This document shows positions 45,163 through 55,431 of a stretch of 64,000 nucleotides of DNA, one piece after another (the first letter of the stretch is position 1; each line of letters starts with the position of its first letter). The stretch is from Eucalyptus grandis (lineage: Eukaryota; Streptophyta; Magnoliopsida; Myrtales; Myrtaceae). The notes beneath the pieces are model-generated. The model saw only the letters and a program-made list of their open reading frames with translations. It was not told where the DNA came from and did not search any database. A program made the translations under genes and the position numbers. The stretch lies in contig NC_052615.1 in the NCBI RefSeq assembly GCF_016545825.1, positions 23,056,520 to 23,120,519 on the forward strand, given 5' to 3'.

Positions 45163-48100
45163 CTAATCCAAGTCACGGTGCAGCGAAAGCATTCCATTTA
45201 AATATTGCTTCCTCACTATCCTGTACTTCTCCAGCAGCAACCTGTACATAGGAAGTACATCCTCCAACAACACTTGCTTACAGAACTCAGATTTCACCGT
45301 CAAAAATGCTGCTTCTAGTGTTTCCTTTTCCTCAGGATGTAAACCAAATAAGTGCTCTGCATCCACATCACATACATAATACTCATACCTTTCATCGGCT
45401 TCTTCATCTTTGAGGTTGAAACTTTCAAGCCATCTTATTCTCCTAAATGGATCTTCCTCCTTCTAAATCGACCTCTCCATACTCTGCAGTGTCTCCATGA
45501 ACTTAGATGACTCGTTAATCTTATCAATTAGATCTCTGAAAATGGCAACATGGCTTTTATAAAGCCAGTGGTTGGTGTCCCTTGAAAAACATATTGAATT
45601 GACCAAGCAAGCTTTGCGAAACATTGGATCAACATCGCCAAGTAACATGATCATAAAGTGCAAAAGCCTAATGCAAGCTGTGTATGGAGTCCCAGTCATC
45701 AAATCAGAATATACATGTTGCTTCAAGTTCTGAGACCAATGATGCAAAGCAATGTGAATAAATCCCTCCCACCTGCATCAAAGCGAAGCTGTTAATCAGA
45801 CGTCAAAAATCTTCACCTACAGGTACATTTTGAAGACCACAGTTACCATTCACCAACAAAAAGCAAGGATTTCATGTCAACTTAAACAAATGAATGCACG
45901 TTAGTTCATCCATTGGATTATTCATCATGTGATATGGATGGACAAAAACTTAAAGATGCGCCTCGTAACAAAATTGAATGAATGAAAAGATGCTAGGCCA
46001 ACAAGGTGATATGCGGAAACTGTTCTTAAGGCTAGGAGAAGAGTTTATCAGTGCAGACTACTAACAGTCACCCTGAAGTCGTTTCATAAGAAATTGATTT
46101 TCTTTTTGATCTCCTAATACAGACAGATGGGACATGTTAAGAGCAAAGTAATCATTTGTAATGTGTACTTGGACTTGTATCATAAAGTCAAGCGTCCCTC
46201 TCTTCATAAATCTCAAGTTATTGCTTGGAGAAGGAAAATATGATCTTTGCTGCAGATGCTTAGTGCAATAGCCACTTTGAAAATTAACAAACTAGTATAG
46301 AATGATTGGGCTTGTTAGTTAATTGATAGAAGATTATGAGTGATAATATCCGAAGGCAAAACATAGATTCTTTTCTTGACAAACAAGCCATCCGATTTGG
46401 TAATGCACACATTGCATGTCCAGAAGGACAACTTCACTGAAATTCAACACTTCATTGATGGCAAATGTAGATTTCATATCATAACCAAGATAATCATGCA
46501 ACAGAAGGAACAATAAGCTTGGAGAACACAGGCTAATGCATAAACATCCAATTTACAAGATTGCATTGACAGAATATCCTCATTTCTGCAAATATAAACA
46601 CAGCATACAATATTGACTCAATTGTACCAGATACGTTTTATCAATAGTTGTAATGCTTAACACAGGATGGTAATATCCTCCAGGAAAGAAATATGGTTAC
46701 CAACCCATTGTTACATGGAAAATCTTAAAAGTAAAACTACTTACCATCATTAATACATCTACTCAATGTTATATCATCACTATTTCAAAGATGCAAATAT
46801 TTTAAAGGTTTCTCCAAAAATCAGGAAAGAGCCATATCATTAGCAATTATTGCATAAGCTACCCATCAAACTAGATAAAAGCATCAGCAGGCTAAGACAA
46901 ACAAATTGGCAACATATAGTACTTACTCCAACATGAACTTTAAAATCATGGCAGTTTTAGTTAAAATTTCAGAATGGAATACAAAAAGAGTCTAAAAATT
47001 CACACTTTACATAATAACAATAAACATGAGAAAATAAGCATATAAGGACTTCTCATTCAATCAAACAAGAAACCATGCTAACAAGAACTTACTCAAATGG
47101 AGCTTCAACCTCAATGGCAAGTGTTAGGTGTAAGGAAAGACCAGCAGAATCTTTTTGTACATCATTAGTAGTATGAGCCTCGTGAACATAACCTCTGGGA
47201 ATGTACAATATATCTCCAGTGATAGCAGCGATGGACTTAAAGTGGAACTCCATACCACGCATAGCCACTGTATAACCATCTTTGTAAGCTTCATCACATC
47301 TGAATATATATCAAAGCTAAGCACATGAGGAGACTGGGTGCAAGAACTCAAGCTCTCAAGGAAAGATGTTTCTCAGTGTTGGAAAGCCTCTCTGCTTTTA
47401 GTACCCTTATATCCTGCTGGTAGATTATGGGCATACCCAAGCTATCTCTCTCCTTTTTTAGGAAATTGAAGATGTCCAACTCATCAGAAGCAATAGGTGG
47501 GCAGGAGACCGCACAATGGAGGACAGAAGAGAGAAGAAGGTGAACAACATCTTTAGGATTAATGCAATTCAAAAAAGAGTTGAGTATATTCTCCTCATCC
47601 ACAGCCCTTGAGGTCCTGCTTATGAGAAAAGGTGATACTTCCCAATAGCCCTCTATAAAATCTTCGAAACTAGACTGTGGTAACCCAAAAATGCTTCTCC
47701 TGATTTGATCGATTGGAAGAAAAGTGGTACATTGGACTCTAATAGAAAGTCTGAAAATGCTCTCTGCCAGATCGTTCACCCTCATATTGCTCAACAAGTC
47801 TTTTTGCTGGCTGCACACTGTCGAGTTGTACATTCGAGGATGCAGTTTAGTCCACAGCTCTTTCAAAAGGAAGAAGAAACTTTCAGAGAGCTCAGATGGA
47901 ACTCTTTCCAATTGTTTGATATTGCAGGAGTTAACGAGAACAATAACAGCATCAAGAAGTGAAACAGGAAGTTCATGTTCCTTTGCAGCTGTAATATGAC
48001 TCCTAGCAAATCCATTGTCCACTGGGAATAATGCAACAGAATCCACAAAACATTTGGCCACCTGACGATAGCAAACCCTAGAGGATATGATGGGTCAAGC

Positions 48101-50288
48101 TGACGATAGACAGACATCGGCAATTAAATGTGTATTGAGTTAGAATAGCCTACATTAGCTATTAAATTCAAACAAGAAACTAAACCACACCACGTAAGAA
48201 GAAGAATTCTCAGCCGTATTCGACTAAACAGCTAAAGTAATAACAGTACCAAAACTTCTCCCAAGCTTTGCCATATTATATCTACAAGTTCTTGAGTCAA
48301 CCACAAGAGTTTTTTCATATATTCAAGTGATAGGTTGTAAGAACATCAAACAAGATGGGAGATTGTAATTTGATGGATGGATATATAACATAAGTGTGTC
48401 CCCCACAAAGCCCATGCACGGATCATTTAAACCAGTTCATAATTAATTCATTCACAATAAAATGAGGAGCTTTTTCAATCCATATAGAACATACATTATC
48501 ATTATATAACTGCACATAACATGCTCAAATATACAAACAATAAGCCATTTGCAGGCAAATGTGCATAATTAGCTACAGCTTGATGAAAGAGTGTCATAAG
48601 TCTGAAACCTCAAGCCACTGAGGAAGGAAGAAAACACGTACATGGAGAAGTGAATGTAAGTATACATCCAGGAACTTGTCAACAATAGACTAGGTTTAAA
48701 AAATGGGCATGCCTTTCTCATCCTACATCCCCTCTCAATCAAAGGAAAGACACCAATATAGCAACATGCATATAAACCAACGACAGACTTCATGCATCGT
48801 GTAATTATTCATACATCACAACTTCCCATGAAATTTACTTAAAAGGCCATTTCAAAGAAGCATCCAATGAGTCTGACAATAGGGCCTAGGTCATTAATGA
48901 CAAATGGTTTATTTGCTTAATATCATAAAGAAGAGAAGTTAGCAGTAGTCAACATCTGAAGCTTGATCAGAGGATAGATAATAGTGTACTATGCATCTCA
49001 ACCAGTGAAAGCTTGACCAAATGAATCATTTTAAACAAGGATAAAGAGATCTTACTCATTTATCTCATGCCTAAGCAGACTACACAATATCCAGAATAAA
49101 GCAACAAGGAAATTGTCCTGTTACATTAATTCTATCACATCAGTTATGACAACCATATTCCATCAGTGCATCTTAGAAAACACAGAGATGTAGCATAGTA
49201 GCAATTGTCGAGTTAGTACTTCATCCTGGATTTGATGCACCCAGGCCTCCATTATGATTAAGCTCTATGGATTACATTTTCTTTGTTTTCAGCTGTCAAG
49301 TCATGAATGAGCAACTACCATAACCAAGACATGGAGTGATAGCCAAAAACATTGAAATGATGCTGTATGAGCTAGCAGCATTGGTTGCAATAATAAAGTT
49401 TATCTAACGTCGGGTCGAAAAAACTCCGAAAGCCCTAAATCAATATAAGCATCTCGTGAGACATTCATCCTCTAAATGAAGCAAGAAAAAACTCATTCTC
49501 GAATGGAAAAAGCCCATAAAAACCACTCAAAATCCACATTTCCTCCACAAACAAATGATCAGTTGCAAAGCTTAATGGTACAATCATGCTCCTTAACAAA
49601 CATACATATAAAAAGGCAGAACAAAGGAGAGAAGTAAAAGAGGTACACTCACATGAGAGTCTCCAAAGCAGAATGCTCAAGAAGGCTCTGCCGCCCGACC
49701 AAACTAGTCGACAAATCCGAAACAGCACGGCACGCACTCAATTTGACTCTTCTATTCGAACTCCTCAAACCCGATACCAGGCTTTCCAAAATTTCTGCAT
49801 CCGAGGCGATTCGTTGGTTCATATCGAACGAACAGAGCGAAGCCATTCCTACAAGCTTAGCAGAAAGACAGGCGATATCCAGACTGCTGTCAAGCACATT
49901 CAATCAAACATTAAGTTACCTTTACAGATAACCTCGCAGAGTGATAATGTGTGCTTGAGAGAGAGAGAGAGAGAGAGAGAGCTCACTTGGATTTGAGCAG
50001 CATGGGAAGCACGGAGAAGAGGGCAGCGAGGGGTATCTTCCGAAAGCTCGAAACTGGGTCGTCCGATTTCGAGAGAAAAGAGAGAACTTTCCGCAAGCAT
50101 CGCTTGACCAACGACGAGGAAGGAAGTGGGTCGGAGCCGCCTCGGCCTCCCGCGTTGATCTTGGAGACGGAAGCTAGAAGCAGACACAGAGCGGTGTCTG
50201 CATCGGCCGATCCGAGCGGAGCGGAGCGAGATAATTCAGAGTCCCTTCTCCTTCTCCTCTTTCTCTTTCTTTGTTGGGTCTCCTCCAT
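45163..50288 (-). pseudogene. NO66/ribosomal-oxygenase-like JmjC gene, inactivated
   Basis: Four exons fit on the minus strand: 50288-49987 (start ATG, Lys/Arg-rich N-terminus), 49886-49653, 48077-47093 and 45772-45163. The first two introns begin GTGAG, the last GTAAG, and phases agree with acceptors at 49886, 48077 and 45772. Features include FEDFIEGYWEVSPFLISR and, at the end of exon 3, GDILYIPRGYVHEA with SLHLTLAIEVEAPFE, typical of the Cupin_4/JmjC NO66-MINA family (2-oxoglutarate-dependent ribosomal protein hydroxylases). The text jumps from FKSIAAI to TGDILYIPRG, so roughly 80-90 residues including the HxD iron ligands are absent. Two frameshifts near 47360 and 47300 and an in-frame TAG at 45463-45465 confirm inactivation. 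The last exon ends LHRDLD-stop at 45163. Confidence 0.78.
49957..49982. repeat. (GA)n microsatellite in the first intron
   Basis: An uninterrupted GA dinucleotide run lies directly beside the donor site of the first exon of the NO66-like pseudogene. Confidence 0.85.
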
Positions 50289-50989
50289 ATTTTCTCTGCA
50301 CCGATGGGAAGCTCCCTCAAGCTCAGTCCTCCGAGGCTTTAAAGTGATGACAATTTACAAACGGAGAGAATTATATAAATGGCCACTAAACTTTAATTTA
50401 TTATGCAATGTGTTTTTAAACTTTTGATTTGTGTGATATCACCCTTATATATTAGCTCAATATGCAATGATGTTGCTTAACATTTAATTGATTTAGAGAT
50501 TGCATTGAACAAATTAAAAATTTATGATCCATATTACAATTAAACCGGAGTTAAGCAATTATATCGAAGAAAGTTTATTAACAACATCGCTCACCCTTAC
50601 CATAGAGAGAACCAAACGAGAATGAGAATTTTCCCTCAAAAAATTACCATTAGTAGATGAAAATGCCTTCGACTATGTGATCGAAGCTCGCCAACCAATG
50701 AAAATTTGGGCAGCCGACGAGCTCAACCTAGTAACAATCACTTTCCCTTGATCTCTCTTGAATTCCTTCTATTAAAATACACTCTTTTAGTCCCACCTCC
50801 TATCTTTTTTGTGGCAACAAGCTAGCATCTTGTCCATAACTACACTAGTATAAGGGTGTGTATGATATGATTTTTCCGAATAAATTATAGACTGAATAAT
50901 ATAAAAAATTATCATAATCAATGTTGGAAAAATCCTCATAACATATGGGTTAATTCCAAAAAGATTTGTATAGAGACTCAAATAATTTA

Positions 50990-51377
50990 GGATAAAAAAC
51001 ACATAAAAAACTTCAAACTATGTCTATCTTGATATATTTACCCTAATTTTTTTGGTGACACTTTACTCTAAAATTTTTATAATACAAAATTTTTTAACTT
51101 ATACTTATGTGACACATTTATTCTAAATTTGTCAATTGTGATATATTTACTCCAAATTTTTTTGTAACGTCAAAAATCCCAAATTTGTATTCATGTGACA
51201 CATTTACCCCAAAAAATTGGTGTCATAGAATAATTTTTGGGGTTTTTGATGTCAAAAAAAAATTGAGGCAAATGTGTCACACGGATATATAAGTATGAGG
51301 TTTTTGGTGTTGAAAAAAGAAGTTTATGATAAATGTGTTGCAATCGGCAAAGTTTAAGATTTTTTGTGGTTTTTTCC
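50990..51377. mobile_element. Small Mutator-like MITE (388 bp)
   Basis: The ends are GGATAAAAAACACATAAAAA and, inverted from the right, GGAAAAAACCACAAAAAATC. Near-identical 9-bp flanks AATAATTTA (50981-50989) and AATAACTTA (51378-51386) differ at one base. Internally both arms contain repeated 'tgtgacacatttacccc', so the element can fold on itself. It is non-coding. Confidence 0.7.
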
Positions 51378-51476
51378 AATAACTTATTCAGGCATTAGGG
51401 TGAGATATTTGCTTAGCCCCCCTCGGATATGATACATGAATTAAAAATAAAATGGAAAAAGTGGAGGACAAATTTG

Positions 51477-52261
51477 TCTATTAAAGCCTATTTGGTAACT
51501 GGCAAAATAGTAAAAATTTCTATTATTTTGTTCCTGGGAGTAGTCTTGGAACAAAATCGTATTTGGTAAAATTTTTATTCCTAGAAACAAAAGTTTATTT
51601 TTTTGTTCCCGGAAGTAGATTTAAAATAGAATCAAGAATAAATAAATAAAAAAGAAATTGATTCTTGTTCTCGAGAACAATTCTAGAATCAAGCTCATAT
51701 TTTCTCTTTTTATTTATTTTTCTTGTTCTTCTTCCGTTTTCTTTTTCTTCATCTACTGCCACTGCCGCAGTTGCCGTCTGCCGTCGTCCACTATCCACCG
51801 CCCACCGCCACCAGTCATTGGCAACCGGTCCAGTGAGCTCACTAGGCTAGGGCGAGGTTCAACGAGTTCACCTAGCCTCGGCGAGGGCGAGCCTCACTGG
51901 GGAGGGGCGAGGCTTGCCGGTGGCTAGGCGGGCCTCGCCGAGGGTTGGTGACACTCCAGTGAGGTCGCCAGCCGCTTGAAGAAGAAGAATAAGAGAGAGA
52001 AAGGAAAAAAAAAAGAAGAAAAAAGAAAAAAAAATGAAAAAAGCAATAAAATTATTTAAAAATTAAAAGAAAATAATTTGGAGTAGAAATTTTGAGCACT
52101 ATACCAAACACAATTCTATTCCGAGAATTGAAATTTTGGACAGTTAGTAAACAGTTTAAAATGTTTAGAAATTGTTATCGGGAATAGAATAAAAAATAAT
52201 CATTTATAATAAAAAATTATTTCCAGGAACAGAAGCGTTACCAAACGTGCCATAAATTGAC
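51477..52261. mobile_element. TIR element (TTTGGTAAC family) with G+C-rich core
   Basis: The left end contains ctatttggtaac and the right end gttaccaaacgtgcc. Subterminal parts share gttcc and ggaac-rich words. The core at about 51760-51970 is G+C-rich with gcgaggcttgcc/ggcgagcctc words. It is preceded by a T-rich stretch and followed by aagaagaagaataagagaga and further purines. CAAATTTG occurs at 51469-51476 and 52262-52269 and may be an 8-bp target duplication, though it is a palindrome and so weaker evidence. The architecture matches 6.29-7.21 kb. Confidence 0.65.
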
Positions 52262-53813
52262 CAAATTTGCGCGCTTCTTAAATTTGGTCGTGTGCTACGT
52301 GTGTGTTATATCTCTCCCTGTTAAGACCGTCATGGCTTAGACCATAGCTATAGGGCAAGTCGTTGTCGACTAGTTTTTTTTTTCTTTTTCAGCATAGGCC
52401 ATGTTAATTAGGTTTTATTGAACAACAATTAGGTTTTCTTACATTCATTTGACCTTTTGCAGTTATCATCATTGAATTTCCATGCATTTTTTATTTATTT
52501 ATTTATCACATTCTAACTCTCAATCCACTCTCAGATTTAAGGTATAAGAGTCGAAATACACACTTAAAATAATTATCCCCACCCTAATCCCCTCAAAGAG
52601 TGGTCACTGAAGTAAACCCTAATGATTAATTTCAATGCAGTTGGAGTCATGTAAATTCATCATTCTGTTCCAACTCGATTCGCGCATTTTGTGGCCTGTG
52701 GAACTACTGAGCAATCTCAATCAATCTTCGATCGTTTGTGGTTCATGGTTTAGATAGGGTTTTCGTCAACAATAGTAAACTAGTATTGATGCCAATAGTT
52801 TTCTTTTGTATACTCTTGGACCGATATCCTACAAAAATTTCTTATTTTTGGTATATTTGTCCACAATCCCCACCATGTACATAATATGGTTAAATAATAT
52901 TACCTCAATGTTACCTCAGAAAATTACCAACAAAGTTATAAATTTATTACACATGTATTAATTTAATATTAAACCTCTCAATTTGGCTAATTTAGTTCTA
53001 AATATTTTAACAATTTACCAATCGAGTTCTTCCATTCAATTTTGGCTAAAAATTATTGACATGATTGACGGTCATCTTACGTAAAATCACCAATGACTTT
53101 TGTAATTTTTAAATTTGTTTATTTGTTTATTTTTTTTTACTTTTTTTTCTCTTTATGATTGGCGAGGGTTGCCAGTCCACTAGGCCGCTAGTGAGGCCCT
53201 CACTGACAGCTAATAAATGTAGCTTGACTTCTAGAAGAACTTTTTTGTTCTTTCGTAATGGTCTCAGCAAAAGAAATAGTTAACTTAAGTTTATAGATGT
53301 CTCGATAGTATTTTACGGGAATGCTTAATAAGAGAATTTTTTATTGTCTCAGCATTGATTATACATATCATAAGAAAAATCAGAGCATTAAAAATTATAG
53401 TCCATTTATCTGTTACCTAATAACTGCATAAACTTGTTAAACAAAATAAAAGAAAATATTGCTATAATTTTCCTATAAAAAATTTTCCGAGAATTATTAT
53501 GAGCATTTTTAGGGGACTAGTCCTGCATTCGAGGTGGATCATCATCGTTGGCTAAGAAAGGAAAAAACGCGGTCCCGTCAGACCTGCACTGCAAAACCGG
53601 TTTTCTGCTGCTACTTAATGACACTAGAGGAAACTTACGGGTGCAAAGGTGATGAAATTTACAATGATTGAGAAAATTACGATGAGCAAGGAAGATTACT
53701 GACACATAGGTTGCAAAAAATTTACCTAGGGTAATGAACAATTAGATATTTTATTCATAATAACATAAAAGAAATTTACTATTAACTTAGATAGATTCCT
53801 ATTTTTGTGGAAT
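52262..53813. other. Gene-free stretch with partial MITE text
   Basis: No gene was seen. At about 52905-53215 there is text similar to one arm of the element at 57499-58261 (aaaattac, tttagttctaaata, caattta, cttttgtaattttta), leading into a pyrimidine tract and then ggcgagggttgccagtccac. This is probably a truncated element of that family. Confidence 0.45.
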
Positions 53814-53847
53814 ATTATGAACCATGGGACTTGGAAAAGTACTACCG

Positions 53848-55015
53848 AAAGGTACATTTAAGTGCCAAAATCGGAGTAAAAGAGATCACTTGAGTGCCAA
53901 TCCGGCCAAAATCCGGCCAAAATGCCAACGTGGCGTTTTTCCGGCGAAGCGGCCAAAACGGCGCCGTTTTGCACGTTGACGTGGCCAAACGGCGTCGTTT
54001 CGACCGACGTGGAACAAAATAAATAAATAAATAATTTAATTTAATTTAAAATTAAATTTAGTTAAAATATTTTAAAAATAATATTTAAAAACTTTAAAAA
54101 CTTTAAAAAATTAAAAAAAAAAAAAAAGGAACAGGGGAGGTGGCCGAGGATCAGCCGCCCGCCGCAGAAGAGCCATGACGGCGGGAGGGTCGCCGGGGGT
54201 CGCCGGCCTCGCTGGGGCCGGCGACTCCCGCCGACGGGCGGCGAGGGCTCGCGAGCCCGCCGCTGGATCCGGGGCGAGGGCTCGCGCCCGCCGGCCGACC
54301 GGCGGCAGGGGCTCGCGAGCCCGCCGGCGAGCCGGGCGGCGAGGGCTCGCGAGCCCGCGCCGCCGGATCCGGGCGAGGGCTCGCGCCCGCCGCCGACCGC
54401 GGCGAGGGCTCGCGAGCCTCGCTCTGGATCTCGCGAGGGCCGCGAGCTCGCCGCTAGATCTGGGGGCGCGCGGCCCGCCCGCCGGCGAGGGCCGCCGACC
54501 TCGCCGGATCCGGGCGAGGGCTGCGACCCGCCGCAGCCTCGCCGGGGGCGCCCCGGCCAGGGCCCGCGACCCCGCCGACCCTCCCCGCCGCCGCCGCCCT
54601 TCCCGGCGGCGGGGCGGCGGGGCGGCGGCCGAGGGTTGATCCCCACCGCCTCCCCCCATTCCCTTTTTTTTTTTTTTAAAATTTTTAAAAAAATTTTTTG
54701 AAGGTTTTTAAAGTTTTTTAAAATATTTTAAATAAATTTAATTTTAAAATAATAAAATTAATTTATTTAATTTATTTAATTTTCTTTTTTGCCACGTCGT
54801 CCCAAAACGACGCCGTTTGGCCACGCGCGGCAAAACGGCATCGTTTTGGGCGCGTTCACTGAAATACGCCACGTTGGCGTTTGGTCGGACTTACTCACGA
54901 GTGGCACCCAAGTGATCTGTTTTTTTCGAATTTGGCACTTAAGTGTACCTTCTGTAGTTATGGCACTTATGTCCCTTTGGCCAAAGTTATGGCACTTGGA
55001 AGCGTTTCTTTTGCC
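53848..55015. mobile_element. Non-autonomous AGTGCCAAAA-family TIR element with extreme G+C core
   Basis: Inverted ends share aagtgccaaa, gatcact, atccggcc, ccaacgtggcg, aaaacgrcgccgtttt and gttgacgtggcc-type words. The right end is about 60 bp longer than the left. AT-only stretches flank the core. A 34-35 bp direct repeat (attatgaaccatgggacttg plus 14-15 bases) brackets the element at 53814-53847 and 55016-55050. The ends resemble those at 37.2-38.1 kb and the left end of the MULE at 58917. Confidence 0.8.
54126..54660. repeat. Extreme G+C-rich degenerate repeat block
   Basis: About 530 bp dominated by gcgagggctcgcgagcccgc-type words, abruptly bounded by poly-A on the left and poly-T on the right. 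Long Arg/Ala/Pro/Gly-rich open frames exist on both strands because stop codons are rare at this composition; they are not considered genes. Related but milder cores occur at 6.6-6.9, 51.8-52.0 and 57.65-58.0 kb. Confidence 0.85.
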
Positions 55016-55169
55016 ATTATGAACCATGGGACTTGGAAAAAGTACTACCGTGAATAAGAACTTATGCCCTCTAAGTAAAAGTAAAGAAAGAATATTTTAT
55101 AGATAACTTACTATTAGCAAGGATAATTATGTGCACTACAGAAACTTTTCAATTCATTAGGTAAGGCAA

Positions 55170-55253
<84 letters not shown>
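55170..55253. repeat. (ATT)28 microsatellite
   Basis: An uninterrupted 84-bp ATT/TTA trinucleotide run. Perfect purity suggests it is young or length-variable. Confidence 0.97.
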
Positions 55254-55431
55254 GTAGAATATTACAAAACCATACAATCCATACAACATATGATGACAAA
55301 GGGGACGCGTACATCAATTTTGAAAATATATACCGGTAATGATATTTTCTCTCATGCATGAGTTCAATGGCATGATTGATAGACCCTTTATTTTCAATAC
55401 CACATTGGTGTTACGACGTTTCGTTCAAATT

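Noticed and set aside
54062..54659. Long open frames (150-194 codons) on both strands, Arg/Ala/Gly/Pro-rich
   Set aside because: They overlap a block of extreme G+C content where stops are rare in all frames. Translations are repetitive and have no domain, so they are compositional.
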